NCBI GenBank assembly: GCA_003523945.1
Contig: DOFS01000199.1
Span: 1-25,764 of the forward strand
Length of the DNA stretch: 25,764 bases
Direction of reading: 5' to 3'
Source of the DNA: Nitrospiraceae bacterium
GTDB taxonomy: Bacteria; Nitrospirota; Nitrospiria; Nitrospirales; UBA8639
Numbering within the stretch: position 1 is the stretch's first letter; each line of letters opens with the position of its first letter. Below are positions 6,700 to 16,387 of the stretch, one piece after another. The notes beneath the pieces were generated by a model that made no database searches, was not told where the DNA came from, and saw only the letters and a program-made list of their open reading frames with translations. The translations under genes and the position numbers were made by a program.

Positions 6700-8517
6700 A
6701 TGTCAGCGCTAATTTATGGACAGAAGCTCAGTAAATCTTATGGGACGAAGCGTCTTTTTCAGGAACTGACCTTAGGCGTATCAGAAAAAGACCGCATTGG
6801 GGTTATCGGGCCGAATGGATCGGGGAAAAGTACCCTTCTTCGGATCTTTGCCGGGCTTGAACAGCCGGATGAGGGAAGGGTCACTCGACGGCAGCATCTT
6901 CGGATTGCCTATATTCCTCAACAGGCGGAGTTCGATTCGGATTCTACGGTCGCAGAGGAAATTGAACGAGCCGCGCTGGCATCAGGCCTGCACGCGCATG
7001 ATTGCGTGGCTCGAGTGCAGGAGACACTTGGACGCATGGGTTTCTCTCAGGGAGATCAGCTTGTGGGTCCCCTTTCAGGTGGATGGAAAAAACGGCTCGC
7101 GATCGCCTGCGGGTTTGTTCAGACACCGGATGTCATGTTGGTGGATGAGCCGACGAACCATCTTGATCTGGAAGGAATGCGTTGGCTGGAGCAGGTGATG
7201 TCCCAGGCTCCATGGCCGTGGGTCATGGTGAGCCATGATCGTTGGTTTTTGGGGCATGCGACGAATAAGGTTGCAGAAATAAACTCCCGGTATCCTGATG
7301 GCATCTTTCTTGTTCCAGGGGGCTATGAGGAGTTTTTGGTCAAGCGGGAGGAATTTCTGAACAGCCAAACTCAACAAGCTCAGGCCTTGGCCGGAAAAGT
7401 TCGCAGGGAGGAAGAGTGGCTCCGTAGAGGTCCCAAGGCTCGAACGACCAAGGCCAAGTATCGCGTGGATTCCGCCCATGCGCTGCAGGCGGAATTGGCT
7501 GAAACCCAAGTGCGTTTGCGACAAGGGGAGACCTCCATTGATTTTGTCGGTTCGGGCCGGCGCACGAAACAATTGATGGTCGTCCACCAGCTTCGAAAGG
7601 CGTTTGGTCCGCGGACGCTGATTCAAAAGTTGGACTGGGTCATTTCACCGGGAACCGCCACGGGGGTGTTAGGCCATAATGGGTCGGGCAAGTCCACACT
7701 CTTGAAATTACTCGCCAAGGAATTGGAACCGGATCAGGGAACCGTTACGTACGCTGATAAATTGCAAGTGGTTTATTTTGATCAAAATCGCGATCAACTC
7801 GATCCGAAGATGACCCTGCGGCGGACGTTGTCGGATTCGGGGCATACCGTGATGTACCGGGGGCAGACCGTGCATCTGGCTGGATGGGCCAAACGGTTTC
7901 AGTTTCAGCCCGAACAATTGGATCTCCCTATTGAGTTGCTTTCTGGTGGCGAACAAGCACGGGCGGTCATTGCCCGGTTAATGCTGCAATCTGCCGACGT
8001 GTTGATTGTGGATGAGCCTACGAACGACCTGGATATTCCGACGCGAGAAGTTCTGGAAGAAAGCTTGAAGGAATTTCCCGGGGCATTGATACTGGTGACC
8101 CATGATCGTTACATGATGGAGGAGGTATGTACGGATTTTCTGGGATTAGACGGGCAGGGAGGGTATGGCCAATTTGCGGATTATGGACAATGGGAAGCCT
8201 GGCTTCGCCGGCAACGATCGGGCAAAGAAGGCAAAGATCCGTCTAGCACTCAATCAAAAAGTACCCGTGCCACGACCGAACGGCCAAAAACAAAAAAACT
8301 GTCGTTTCGTGACCAACAAGAGTATGACACGATAGAAAAACGGGTCCTTGATGCGGAGGCGGTATTGGAATTGTGCCGCACTGAAACAGAAAATCCCAAA
8401 ATTGCTTCGAATCATCACAAGCTTCAGGAAGCGTATGAAAATCTCAAATCCGCCGAACAGGCAGTAGAGCGTCTGTATACCCGCTGGGCGGAACTTGAAG
8501 CTAAGCAACAGGCGTAG
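6700..8517 (+). CDS. uup: ABC-F family ATPase, Uup-like
   Basis: The product is 605 residues with two ABC cassettes and no membrane segment. Cassette 1 has Walker A GPNGSGKS (37-44), signature LSGGW (125-129) and Walker B MLVDEPTN (146-153). Cassette 2 has Walker A GHNGSGKS (325-332), signature LSGGE (414-418) and Walker B LIVDEPTN (435-442). The linker RREEEWLRRGPKARTTKAKY (236-255) matches the Uup-type interdomain arm that contacts tRNA or the ribosome. Residues from about 533 form the charged C-terminal coiled coil typical of Uup. ABC-F proteins bind the ribosomal E site and rescue or tune translation; Uup mutations also raise transposon excision. The symbol rests on the linker and the C-terminal coiled coil, so another ABC-F subfamily remains possible. 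The next gene starts 89 bases downstream and is unrelated. Confidence 0.92.
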   Translation: MSALIYGQKLSKSYGTKRLFQELTLGVSEKDRIGVIGPNGSGKSTLLRIFAGLEQPDEGRVTRRQHLRIAYIPQQAEFDSDSTVAEEIERAALASGLHAHDCVARVQETLGRMGFSQGDQLVGPLSGGWKKRLAIACGFVQTPDVMLVDEPTNHLDLEGMRWLEQVMSQAPWPWVMVSHDRWFLGHATNKVAEINSRYPDGIFLVPGGYEEFLVKREEFLNSQTQQAQALAGKVRREEEWLRRGPKARTTKAKYRVDSAHALQAELAETQVRLRQGETSIDFVGSGRRTKQLMVVHQLRKAFGPRTLIQKLDWVISPGTATGVLGHNGSGKSTLLKLLAKELEPDQGTVTYADKLQVVYFDQNRDQLDPKMTLRRTLSDSGHTVMYRGQTVHLAGWAKRFQFQPEQLDLPIELLSGGEQARAVIARLMLQSADVLIVDEPTNDLDIPTREVLEESLKEFPGALILVTHDRYMMEEVCTDFLGLDGQGGYGQFADYGQWEAWLRRQRSGKEGKDPSSTQSKSTRATTERPKTKKLSFRDQQEYDTIEKRVLDAEAVLELCRTETENPKIASNHHKLQEAYENLKSAEQAVERLYTRWAELEAKQQA

Positions 8518-8606
8518 GGTACAATGGCTCAATGAGCGTCTGGGAGAGTTGGTATGTGCCGAATAGGCGGTACACCCTGTCCTGAGGAAAAGAAAGAAAT
8601 GACATT

Positions 8607-9206
8607 ATGAGCCTGCTGGCCATCATTCTGAGACTAAGCATGACCTTCTTGCTCATTGGAGTAGGAGAAGCGTGGGCCGGTTATGAGGAAGGAGAGGAGG
8701 CCTACCTGCAGGAGGATTTTGCCACAGCTCTGACTGAATGGCGACCGTTAGCGGAAGAAGGAAATGCCGAGGCGCAGAACATGTTGGGCTATATGTACCG
8801 GTATGGCCAAGGCGTGCCCCAGGATTTTGAGCAGGCCAGACAGTGGTATCGTCGGGCAGCCGATCTCGGAAATGCCAGGGCTCAGAACAATCTAGGGGCG
8901 ATGTACCGCCAGGGTTTGGGGGTACCGCAGGATTATCAGGAAGCCTTCCGATGGTTTCTGCGGGCTGCCGAACAGGGCAATGGTGGTGCGCAAAATCATG
9001 TTGGCCTCATGTACTACAAGGGAGAAGGGGTACAACAGGACCTGGTGCAAGCCTATATGTGGGCTTTTCTTGCTGCCGGGCAGGGTGTGGATCCGGCGAT
9101 CCAAGCATTAGAATTTCTGGCCAAAGATATGACACCCGACCAAATTGACCAGGCCAAAGATCTGGCAGGGAAATGGAAGCCACGAGGCGAAGAAGTGGCT
9201 CTTTAG
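8607..9206 (+). CDS. Exported Sel1-repeat protein
   Basis: The product is 199 residues. Residues 1-24 are a signal peptide (LAIILRLSMTFLLIGVGEAWA), so it is periplasmic or secreted. Three Sel1-like repeats cover about 48-156; each has the AQNxLGxMYxxGxGVxQD pattern, for example MLGYMYRYGQGVPQDFEQA and NLGAMYRQGLGVPQDYQEA. The final 40 residues (MTPDQIDQAKDLAGKWKP) are the usual tail of short single-domain Sel1 proteins. Sel1 repeats mediate protein-protein contacts; no enzymatic residue is expected. The Shine-Dalgarno is weak, with GAGGAAA well upstream. Partner unknown. It follows the ABC-F gene by 89 bases and may be cotranscribed. Confidence 0.85.
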   Translation: MSLLAIILRLSMTFLLIGVGEAWAGYEEGEEAYLQEDFATALTEWRPLAEEGNAEAQNMLGYMYRYGQGVPQDFEQARQWYRRAADLGNARAQNNLGAMYRQGLGVPQDYQEAFRWFLRAAEQGNGGAQNHVGLMYYKGEGVQQDLVQAYMWAFLAAGQGVDPAIQALEFLAKDMTPDQIDQAKDLAGKWKPRGEEVAL

Positions 9207-9573
9207 AATATCCGATAAGAACTTTTCCTGAGAAAAGGGCTCGTTGGCATTGCCAGCGGCCGAAAGAGACTTCCTTGACCGATTCCCAGAACGTCCTTAA
9301 TAAGACGAAAGGAGAAAATGGCAATCCTGTAAGCTCCTTATCTTCCTCATCTATTTGACTCCCTCATATCCTAGTGCTACCCTTAATCACGGCACAAGCG
9401 ATGGTGGTTATCCTGCCTTTCCCGCTTTTTCATTCCTAGGCGGATCGTTTTTCACGATTGGTTCTTGAGGGTGTGTAGCCTTCAATAACTAATTCGCTTC
9501 CCGTACGGCTTAACTGATCGGTACTTGTTCTTTGTCATAATCCGCATGGTTTTAATACAGAAGGAGGCTTCCA
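9207..9573. other. Intergenic region, no gene seen
   Basis: These 367 bases separate the Sel1 gene from a small-protein gene. The small hairpin at 9222-9237 and a strong ribosome-binding site (AAGGAGG, 9561-9567) at the far end are the only features. A second AAGGAG with ATG near 9317 opens just four codons and is taken as chance. Confidence 0.4.
9222..9237 (+). terminator. Small hairpin after the Sel1 gene
   Basis: CTTTTC and GAAAAG form a six-pair stem with a CTGA loop, 16 bases past the stop codon. The stem is AT-rich and no T run follows, so termination is only a possibility. Confidence 0.25.
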
Positions 9574-9849
9574 ATGAAGCTGACAATGAAGTGGGGTGGG
9601 AAGGTCAGAAATAGAAAAACATTTAAACCGGAGCCAAAAATTCGTTGGGATCTCCTTGGCCTTGCTGATCCTTCTAAAGAAAAAATTCCCATGCCGATCG
9701 ATGAGGTTCGCCGACAAGTTCTGATGATGTCCAGTCCCGGGTTTGACCAGGATAGTGCGACTCGCCTGGATGCCTTGCCGCAAAAAAATGCCCGTGCGTT
9801 GACTTCAGTCAAGCCAGGCCCCAAGCCTCGCAGGGTTGCATCCAAGTAA
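9574..9849 (+). CDS. Small basic hypothetical protein ending in a PGPKP tail
   Basis: The product is 91 residues and I do not recognise it. The start is well supported: AAGGAGG at 9561-9567 lies six bases before the ATG. The N-terminus is basic (MKLTMKWGGKVRNRKTFKPE), the middle has RRQVLMMSSPGFDQDSATRL, and the tail is VKPGPKPRRVASK. There is no signal peptide, membrane helix or Cys cluster, so it is likely cytosolic. The PGPKP tail resembles the PGPQP tail of the next small gene. The clean Shine-Dalgarno and the lack of frame breaks favour a real gene. A nucleic-acid-binding role would fit the charge but is only a guess. Confidence 0.6.
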   Translation: MKLTMKWGGKVRNRKTFKPEPKIRWDLLGLADPSKEKIPMPIDEVRRQVLMMSSPGFDQDSATRLDALPQKNARALTSVKPGPKPRRVASK

Positions 9850-10001
9850 GACTGGTCTCCCTTTGCTGGCCGAAGCGAACAAATGGGGACAGGCCGCGCC
9901 CACTCGCTCAAATCTGGGTATGATGAACTGACCAACCTTCAGGAAAATGAAGGGATCAAGTCATCAGGTGATTCGGCCGGAAGCCTGATACCTTAAACGA
10001 T

Positions 10002-10010
10002 AGGAGGAGG
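10002..10010 (+). promoter_or_regulatory. Very strong ribosome-binding site for the small protein
   Basis: AGGAGGAGG lies three bases before the ATG at 10014, with the core AGGAGG six bases away. It is among the strongest Shine-Dalgarno matches in the window and supports a real, well-translated small gene. Confidence 0.7.
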
Positions 10011-10013
10011 ATT

Positions 10014-10202
10014 ATGGGACGACCGACAAAAGTGACGCAGGCCAAACGAAATCGTGAAATGGTCAAAAGGATGAAACAACAGGATAAGGAAGCTCGCCGT
10101 GAGCAACGGAAGTCAGAAAATGAAGATGCCCCCAGGGTCCTTGATGGGGAAGATCCAGATTTAGTTGGTATACGGCCAGGCCCGCAACCCCCTCAATACT
10201 AG
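10014..10202 (+). CDS. Small highly charged conserved-type protein with PGPQP tail
   Basis: The product is 62 residues. It starts MGRPTKVTQAKRNREMVKR, continues as a Lys/Arg/Glu-rich helix to about residue 42, and ends GEDPDLVGIRPGPQPPQY. Small proteins of this plan (basic N-terminus, charged helix, GEDPDLxGIxPGPQP tail) are familiar from several environmental bacteria and have no assigned function that I know of. There is no signal peptide or membrane helix. The RPTK-QAKR-RE start resembles nucleic-acid or ribosome-binding peptides, but that is inference. It lies 164 bases after the other PGP-tailed small protein, on the same strand, and converges with the kinase gene downstream. Confidence 0.75.
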   Translation: MGRPTKVTQAKRNREMVKRMKQQDKEARREQRKSENEDAPRVLDGEDPDLVGIRPGPQPPQY

Positions 10203-10450
10203 CGGGTTCCAAAACGTCTCCCTGGTCCTTCGATTCACAAACCTCCTATATTGTTCCTGGGGCTTAATCCCGATTCCCCTCCTTCTCTCGCTGGTGGCAT
10301 TGCTGCCTGAAGCGCCTACCTCGCTTTTCTGTTCAGCCCCCTCTGAAATGCTTGTTTGGCAGATACCATGCCGGACGTGACCATGATCGTGAGATATGAT
10401 TGGCCAAATTTGTGAGTGAACCTCCCGGTCATTTATTCCTCCCGCATTGC

Positions 10451-13378
10451 CTATTGCATCAGCTCTGTCGAGTGTTGCACCACTTCTTGGTCCAGGGCAT
10501 GCTGAACACGAGTCAACTCCTCCAGGAGAAGAGACAACGTGTTTCGGATGGAATCAAACGAGTCCTGTCGACCGTGTTGTTCCAGTGCAAAAGCCAATTC
10601 GGCCAAATTTTGCACCCCGACGTTGCGACAGATCCCCTTGAGCCCGTGGGCCGCCAGGGTTAAGGCTTCCCGATTTTCAGTCGTCACAGCCTCCTGAACT
10701 TGCGAAACGCATTCCAATGCTTCCCGGATAAAGTTTTGCAGGATTTTGCACACAAATTCATTCCCGCCCAAGGTACGCCATTCGGCCAACCTTTCGCCAT
10801 CCAACGGAGGGGGTTTCGTATGAACAACATTGAGAGGACCGGAATGCGGGCGGGGCTTCCGGAGCTGTACACCGTCGCCAACCTGGGAAATCGGGGGTTG
10901 GGTTCTTTCCTCCTTTGGTAACCAGCGATGTAGCATGTCACGGAGCTTTTCCGGTTTGATGGGTTTGGTCAAGTAATCATCCATACCTGCGGCAAGACAT
11001 TTCTCTCGATCCCCGGACATGGCATTGGCCGTCACCGCAATTATCGGGATATGGCGCTTTTCCCCTTCCCATGAGCGAATCGCTTTGGTCGCTGCATACC
11101 CGTCCATCTCGGGCATCTGACAATCCATCAAGATGAGGGCAAATGCCCTTTCTCGGAGGCGTTCCAACGCTTCCTTCCCATTTGAAACGACTTCTACCTC
11201 ATGGCCAATTTTGTGTAATAACAGCGAGGCCAATTCCTGATTGACGATATGGTCATCTGCCACAAGAATAGTACTCGGCTCCTGATTACAGGATTGCTCT
11301 TTGAGGGAATGCAGTGTCACCAATTTTTCTTGATTTGCGGTTTCCAATTGTTGATCGGAGGCCATCACGGCCACTAAGCTTTTTTGGAGTTGGGTCTTCC
11401 GGACCGGCTTGGTCAGATAGGCTTGAAAGCCCACGCGTTGCGCTTCTTTGGCATCACCACGTCTCCCAAGGGAGGTTAAAAGGAGACATCGGACACTTTG
11501 AATTCTGGGGTCAGCCTTGATGGCTTTGACCAACTCCAAACCGTCCATATTGGGCATATGCATATCCAGGATGGCCAGATCAAAGGGTTTCTCCCGGGCC
11601 ACCGCGGCACGAAGCACGGCTAAGGCTTCCATTCCTGAAGCCGCCGAGGTTGGCCGCATGCCCCAATCCTCCGCATACTGGGCTAAGAGGTGCCGGTTGG
11701 TATCATTGTCATCCACGCAACATACACGAAGCCCTTCCAATATCGATTGATCGGTGTCAGAGTGAGATGGAATGTTTTGTGGATATTTTGCGAGAGGAAG
11801 CGTAAACCAGAAGACACTACCTTCTCCCAACCGGCTATCAACCCCTAGACTACCGCCGGATAACTCCACAATGCGTTTACAAATAGCCAGACCCAGCCCG
11901 GTTCCCCCATATTTCCTGGTGGTTGAACTATCGGCCTGACTAAAGGATTCAAAAATTTTCTCCTGGGCCTCCGGAGAGATCCCCACGCCGGTATCTGAAA
12001 CCTGGACCCGAATGTCGATGCTGTGTTCTCCTTCATTCATGCGCATAATCTGCACCCCGATTTCACCATGTTCGGTAAATTTGATCGCGTTGCTCAGAAG
12101 ATTGAGTAAGACCTGACGAAATCTGCCGGGATCTCCTAGAACATTGGTATGAACATCGGGCAAGACCCATCCCACCAATTCCAGACCTTTCTTTCCGGCC
12201 CGTTCGCCGACCATTTCCAGCGTTTCTTCCACTGCTTGACGAAGATCGAATGGAATCGTTTCAAATTCCAGTTTACCGGCTTCAATTTTCGAAAAATCCA
12301 AAATGTCGTTCAGAATCGTCATCAGGGATTCTCCCGAATTCCGGACGGTGGTAGCATAGTATCGCTGGTCCTTGGCCAGCTCGGTCTCAAGCAATAAATC
12401 AGTCATGCCAATAATCCCATTCATCGGAGTACGGATTTCGTGGCTCATGGTGGCGAGAAACTCACTCTTGGCCTGATTGGCGGCTTTGGCGTCCTCGGCC
12501 AAATGCAGGGCTTCGTCTTTGGCCTGGCTGAGTTCCCGGGTACGTTGGGCCACCTTTTCTTCCAGGGACTGTTGATACGATTCTACCTCGCATCGATACT
12601 GGCGCAGCCAATCAACCATTTTGGTGAAGGAGGCGGCCAAATCATGAATTTCATCCTTTGTGTCGATCGTGAGCTCACTGTGATGGTCGAGGTTGCCTTG
12701 GGTAATATCCGTCGCGACCGTGGCAAGTTTTTTGATAGGAGCGGTAATTTTCCGTACCAAAAGAATTGTGATCAAACTAGCCAAGAGTACAAACGAGAAG
12801 GTGTACCAGGCGAGTGATTGAAGAAAGGTGGCTCGTTGCGCCTCCAGCCGTTGAAGGCTGAATCCAAATTGCACAAAACCAATAACTTTTGGCCGGGGAG
12901 AGACCGCTCCGATTGAAGAAAATAACTCATCAGTTTTGGGCTGTGTGACGACCGGAGCCAGAAATTCCCAATAGGTTTGGCCGTCACCTGGATTGACGGC
13001 ATTATAGGAACGGATGGAGGCCGGGGATGTGGTTTTTTCGTAAAGATCGATCATGGGTACCTGGATGGACTCATTCATCGACTTGGATAAGAGAATTTTG
13101 GTTTGAGCATTGCGCAAGGCCACATAGGCGATGTCCGGATTTGTGCCCAGTTGCGCGAGAACCTGGTTCAGGGCATCCTGATTTTCGGTATACATCGCAT
13201 ACTCCCCCGCTTGGGCGACCATTGCGGCGACGGCCACTCCGTAATGGTGTAAGGCTTGCATTTGATGGGCCTGCTGGACGAGAGCCACAATGAGTCCGAT
13301 CCCTAAGGCCATAATGATAATCAAGGAGAGAATCAAGGTATTAAATTTGGTGATCAGATTAATCCGTAGATTTCGCAT
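10451..13378 (-). CDS. Membrane hybrid sensor histidine kinase (HAMP, kinase, two receivers, HPt)
   Basis: The product is 975 residues. Helix 1 is at about 14-35 and a periplasmic sensor region of about 155 residues follows. Helix 2 is at about 190-209 and HAMP at about 210-262. A short coiled coil leads to HisKA, with phospho-accepting H313 in [13 protein letters not shown]. The ATPase domain has N box NLLSNAIKF (N430), DTGVG (D462) and GGTGLGLA. Receiver 1 has D605 ([11 protein letters not shown]), receiver 2 has D752 ([11 protein letters not shown]), and the C-terminal HPt has H911 ([13 protein letters not shown]). All phospho-residues are present, so a His-Asp-His relay is expected, but there is no DNA-binding output domain. 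The start at 13378 is set by AAGGAG five bases before it; a longer form from 13423 would run into the upstream gene. It is last in a three-gene unit, 16 bases after the binding-protein stop, which suggests that protein supplies its ligand signal. Confidence 0.93.
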   Translation of the reverse strand: MRNLRINLITKFNTLILSLIIIMALGIGLIVALVQQAHQMQALHHYGVAVAAMVAQAGEYAMYTENQDALNQVLAQLGTNPDIAYVALRNAQTKILLSKSMNESIQVPMIDLYEKTTSPASIRSYNAVNPGDGQTYWEFLAPVVTQPKTDELFSSIGAVSPRPKVIGFVQFGFSLQRLEAQRATFLQSLAWYTFSFVLLASLITILLVRKITAPIKKLATVATDITQGNLDHHSELTIDTKDEIHDLAASFTKMVDWLRQYRCEVESYQQSLEEKVAQRTRELSQAKDEALHLAEDAKAANQAKSEFLATMSHEIRTPMNGIIGMTDLLLETELAKDQRYYATTVRNSGESLMTILNDILDFSKIEAGKLEFETIPFDLRQAVEETLEMVGERAGKKGLELVGWVLPDVHTNVLGDPGRFRQVLLNLLSNAIKFTEHGEIGVQIMRMNEGEHSIDIRVQVSDTGVGISPEAQEKIFESFSQADSSTTRKYGGTGLGLAICKRIVELSGGSLGVDSRLGEGSVFWFTLPLAKYPQNIPSHSDTDQSILEGLRVCCVDDNDTNRHLLAQYAEDWGMRPTSAASGMEALAVLRAAVAREKPFDLAILDMHMPNMDGLELVKAIKADPRIQSVRCLLLTSLGRRGDAKEAQRVGFQAYLTKPVRKTQLQKSLVAVMASDQQLETANQEKLVTLHSLKEQSCNQEPSTILVADDHIVNQELASLLLHKIGHEVEVVSNGKEALERLRERAFALILMDCQMPEMDGYAATKAIRSWEGEKRHIPIIAVTANAMSGDREKCLAAGMDDYLTKPIKPEKLRDMLHRWLPKEERTQPPISQVGDGVQLRKPRPHSGPLNVVHTKPPPLDGERLAEWRTLGGNEFVCKILQNFIREALECVSQVQEAVTTENREALTLAAHGLKGICRNVGVQNLAELAFALEQHGRQDSFDSIRNTLSLLLEELTRVQHALDQEVVQHSTELMQ

Positions 13379-13383
13379 CGTAT

Positions 13384-13389
13384 CTCCTT
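13384..13389 (-). promoter_or_regulatory. Ribosome-binding site for the hybrid kinase
   Basis: On the minus strand AAGGAG lies five bases before ATG 13378, inside the 16-base gap after the binding-protein stop. It fixes the kinase start. Confidence 0.75.
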
Positions 13390-13394
13390 GTCGA

Positions 13395-14336
13395 TTACTC
13401 AAATATGGTATGAGCACCCGCAATCAATCCATCCGGGAGGTTCAATTTCATGTGGTTGATGGATTTGAGGTTGAGGGCATACAGCACTTTTCGAGGTGGT
13501 TGGGGTTTCAGTGTACGAATATTCACTCCCTTGAGAACCTGGTTTCCGTATTCTCCGCATTGAAGGCCAATATCAAAATAATCACGATCTAAGGCGTACA
13601 CCGCTCCTGCTTTGACCCAGGAAGTGGAGAGGCCGATAAATGGAATTCGATTACGAAAAGAAAACAATAAAATACCTTTAGCTGTTTCGGGAGATAACAC
13701 CACAGAATCCGTGAGACCCCACAGGACGTCGGCGCGACGAGACAGACTGTCCAGGGCATCGGGCAGGTCCCGAGGAGAGTCGACTTTTTTGGCATAGAAG
13801 GTCAGGCCGGCGTCTTCAATGATTCGACGGGCCTGTTCAATGGTGCTGGTGTTTTCCTGAGCGTTAAACAATGCCCCGATGGTTTTTTTATGGGGCAAGA
13901 ACTGTTGGATCCAGGAAACCTGTGTGTTCAGAGGAAATTCCAAAACAATCCCTGTGGCGTTCTCTCCCTTCGTGAGTTCGGCTTCGTTCATGATCATTCC
14001 TGCAATAATCGGAATGTCCTTAATCTCACGCATGACGGCTTCGGTCGCAGGGGATCCGAGGGTCAAAACCAGCAAGGGATTTGCCTCCTTAATTGCTTGT
14101 AGGACACCGCCTGGTTCCTGAATAGGGCCCTCAAAGTGCCGGATATCGTATTCCACGGTGATTCCTTGTTTGTTTAAATACTCCTGAAAACCCTTCCGGA
14201 CCTCCTGGTAGGGATCGCTTTGCTGAGTCATGAAGATCATGATTCGGAAGCCTGCTTCGGTTGGAACGACGGACGAAAAGAAAAACACCGCCGCTAGAAC
14301 GCTCAGATGAAGCGGTATTCGCCAGGAATATCTCAT
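13395..14336 (-). CDS. Periplasmic ABC_sub_bind-type binding protein without transporter partners
   Basis: The product is 313 residues. The N-terminus [20 protein letters not shown] with SSVVPTEA is a signal peptide. The mature part has the type I periplasmic-binding fold of the ABC_sub_bind family (PF04392): [17 protein letters not shown], then [37 protein letters not shown] and [13 protein letters not shown]. No permease or ATPase gene is near. Its neighbours are a TonB receptor (upstream) and a hybrid kinase (16 bases downstream), so a sensing role, binding a ligand and presenting it to the kinase, is more likely than transport. This would resemble TorT-TorS or LuxP-LuxQ in logic, not in sequence. 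A TTG at 14360 overlaps the receptor stop and could be an alternative start adding 8 residues; GGAG lies before it. Confidence 0.88.
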   Translation of the reverse strand: MRYSWRIPLHLSVLAAVFFFSSVVPTEAGFRIMIFMTQQSDPYQEVRKGFQEYLNKQGITVEYDIRHFEGPIQEPGGVLQAIKEANPLLVLTLGSPATEAVMREIKDIPIIAGMIMNEAELTKGENATGIVLEFPLNTQVSWIQQFLPHKKTIGALFNAQENTSTIEQARRIIEDAGLTFYAKKVDSPRDLPDALDSLSRRADVLWGLTDSVVLSPETAKGILLFSFRNRIPFIGLSTSWVKAGAVYALDRDYFDIGLQCGEYGNQVLKGVNIRTLKPQPPRKVLYALNLKSINHMKLNLPDGLIAGAHTIFE

Positions 14337-14356
14337 CGACGGTTCCGTTTCTCTGC

Positions 14357-16387
14357 TCAAAACTCCAAAGTGAGTTTAATTCGGTACGTACGCCCATCTT
14401 GAGGAATCTGATTCTGGAGATGTTCCTCGGAGCCGGGGTCCCCATAATGCTGGTCAAAGAGGTTATACACGGTTCCGGAAATCTCCAGTCCTCTAATCCA
14501 ATCCCCGCCAAGCACCGGAATATTTTTCAACCGGCTAAACAGAGACAGGCTCGTTAAAAGATAATCGTCTGTGCGTGTTCCAGCTAAAGTTTTCCGGGTA
14601 CTCACATATTGCATGCCAAGAGAACCAAAGAGGGTTTCCTGATAGAGGGGGCCGATCAGGTTAAGTTTTGCCAAATGTGCGGGAGAGTTGGTCAGCTTCA
14701 CTCCCGTGTCTCGATCTTCGGTATTTTGAAATGAATAACTGACGCGGCTATCCACCGTTCTCAGGATTTTTCCCTCCAAGGCCACTTCGACGCCTAAGGT
14801 TTCGGCATCCTGTAAGTTTTCATTGAACAGAAGTCCATCGTTGGGATCGGTCACAAAGGTGATCAAATCATCAATTTTGTTGTAGAAGAGGGAGGCTGTC
14901 CCGCGAAGAGAACCCCCCAAGGATTGTTCCACAATGAATTCGAAGGTCTCGATTTTTTCGGGATCTAAATTCGGGTTGGGTTTTTGGGTGTTGAATCCAT
15001 CGTGATAATACTTCTCATAGACGCTCGGGGCTCGAAAGGCGGTTCCGTATAAGAACTTCAGATTTGTCCCGGGAAGGGGATTATAAATGAGGCCTAGCCG
15101 CGGATTCGTGGTACCACCAAATGTCGGGAAATGATCATAGCGCACGCCGAGATTTAATCTGAGATTGTTCAGGATCTCCACCTCATCCTGGAGAAAGACC
15201 CCCCAATTGACCGAATCCCGCTTGTCGTTCAAATTCACAGCACGATCGTAGTTTTTTTGATCCTGCCGGAAATTATGGCGGAGTTCTCCTCCGACCGTGA
15301 ACCGGTGAGTATTGTATAGACGCTTTGTGATCCAAAATTCCGATCCCCACCATTGTGCCCAGGCTTTATCCTGGCTGACCACAAGATCGGCAGGATCTCC
15401 CGGATCGGCGAAGTCATAGACATAATTCCCGCTATAGTAGTAATTGTCATAAAAGAGGCGGCCCACGACTTTCGTTTGATCTTCAAAATCATGTTCATAT
15501 CGAAGATCCAGAAAGCCGTGCGAATCAAGGAGGTCAGTCCGTTTGTCATTAAAGAGGGTTTCATAGGTCGCAGTGGGAATTCCCTTTTTCCGTTGGACAT
15601 ACACCCCTCTCAACGTCAGATCTATCCAAGAAAGTTGCCCTAAAAGGTTAGCGGCTTGTTCGTCGTCATTCTTTCGGGAGACTCCATTATTGGTGGACGG
15701 ATCATCGAATTCCTTAAAATACAGCTCATCCTTGCCCTGGCTATCCAAATACGTCCCCGAAAGGAGAAATTCAATTCCATTGGAAAACCGGTTTCCGTAA
15801 TTGAGGCGGGTCTTATACGTGTCATAGCTGCGTTGTTCTCCGGATACTTCAAATCCTTGATAATCTCTTCCCCGTTTGGTCCAGACATTGATCACGGCAA
15901 AAAATGCATTGTTGCCATAAAGGCTTGAACTAGGCCCTCGAATGACTTCCACGCGATCGATATTATCGATGTCGACCAGAAACCCATTTCCTATGACTGT
16001 GCCATCATACATCGCATCATTAGTTCGATGGCCGTCAATTAAGATCAGTACGCGCGTATTGAAGTCCGATGGACGGGCAAAACCCCGGATTCCAAGAAAT
16101 TGATAGGTGCGGTCATTGGTTGTGAACATCCCCCGAAGACTGGCCAGAAGGTCAGCCATATTTCGATAGCCGTACTTTTTGATCTCCTCTGCGGTAACAA
16201 TACTGATAGAAGATGGGGCTTCCGTGATTTTTTGATCATATTTTGAGGCGCTATAGACCGAAGGGATATCTTGAAACAGAAGTTTTTCTTCTGCTGAAAA
16301 CATGGTGTCGGAGAGGTCAAATTGAGCAAAGGCTGAAATGGGAAAGAGCCACACGCTGATGGTTACATTCAGGAATACTCTGAACAT
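14357..16387 (-). CDS. TonB-dependent outer-membrane receptor
   Basis: The product is 676 residues. MFRVFLNVTISVWLFPISA is the signal peptide, cut before QFDLSD. The plug domain covers about 40-160: APSSISIVTAEEIKKYGYRN, FLGIRGFARPSDFNTRVLI, DRVEVIRGPSSSLYGNNA. The rest is a beta barrel ending RTYRIKLTLEF, with the terminal Phe expected of outer-membrane proteins. Barrel strands such as LRLNLGVRYDHFPTFGG and LKFLYGTAFRAPSVYEKYY are typical of siderophore/cobalamin-type receptors, but the substrate is not readable. A clear TonB box is not seen. The start is uncertain: ATG 16387 has AGGTGA about nine bases ahead, while ATG 16435 has AAGG four bases ahead and adds 16 residues; a 732-residue form from 16555 puts the signal peptide too deep. 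It is first in the unit with the binding protein and sensor kinase. Confidence 0.9.
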   Translation of the reverse strand: MFRVFLNVTISVWLFPISAFAQFDLSDTMFSAEEKLLFQDIPSVYSASKYDQKITEAPSSISIVTAEEIKKYGYRNMADLLASLRGMFTTNDRTYQFLGIRGFARPSDFNTRVLILIDGHRTNDAMYDGTVIGNGFLVDIDNIDRVEVIRGPSSSLYGNNAFFAVINVWTKRGRDYQGFEVSGEQRSYDTYKTRLNYGNRFSNGIEFLLSGTYLDSQGKDELYFKEFDDPSTNNGVSRKNDDEQAANLLGQLSWIDLTLRGVYVQRKKGIPTATYETLFNDKRTDLLDSHGFLDLRYEHDFEDQTKVVGRLFYDNYYYSGNYVYDFADPGDPADLVVSQDKAWAQWWGSEFWITKRLYNTHRFTVGGELRHNFRQDQKNYDRAVNLNDKRDSVNWGVFLQDEVEILNNLRLNLGVRYDHFPTFGGTTNPRLGLIYNPLPGTNLKFLYGTAFRAPSVYEKYYHDGFNTQKPNPNLDPEKIETFEFIVEQSLGGSLRGTASLFYNKIDDLITFVTDPNDGLLFNENLQDAETLGVEVALEGKILRTVDSRVSYSFQNTEDRDTGVKLTNSPAHLAKLNLIGPLYQETLFGSLGMQYVSTRKTLAGTRTDDYLLTSLSLFSRLKNIPVLGGDWIRGLEISGTVYNLFDQHYGDPGSEEHLQNQIPQDGRTYRIKLTLEF

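Noticed and set aside
9311..9331. AAGGAG followed by ATG and a four-codon frame
   Set aside because: Four codons with no coupled gene; the next gene starts 240 bases later with its own strong site.
13395..14336. Complete ABC importer
   Set aside because: Only the binding protein is present. Both neighbours were read carefully and are a TonB receptor and a sensor kinase, not a permease or ATPase.
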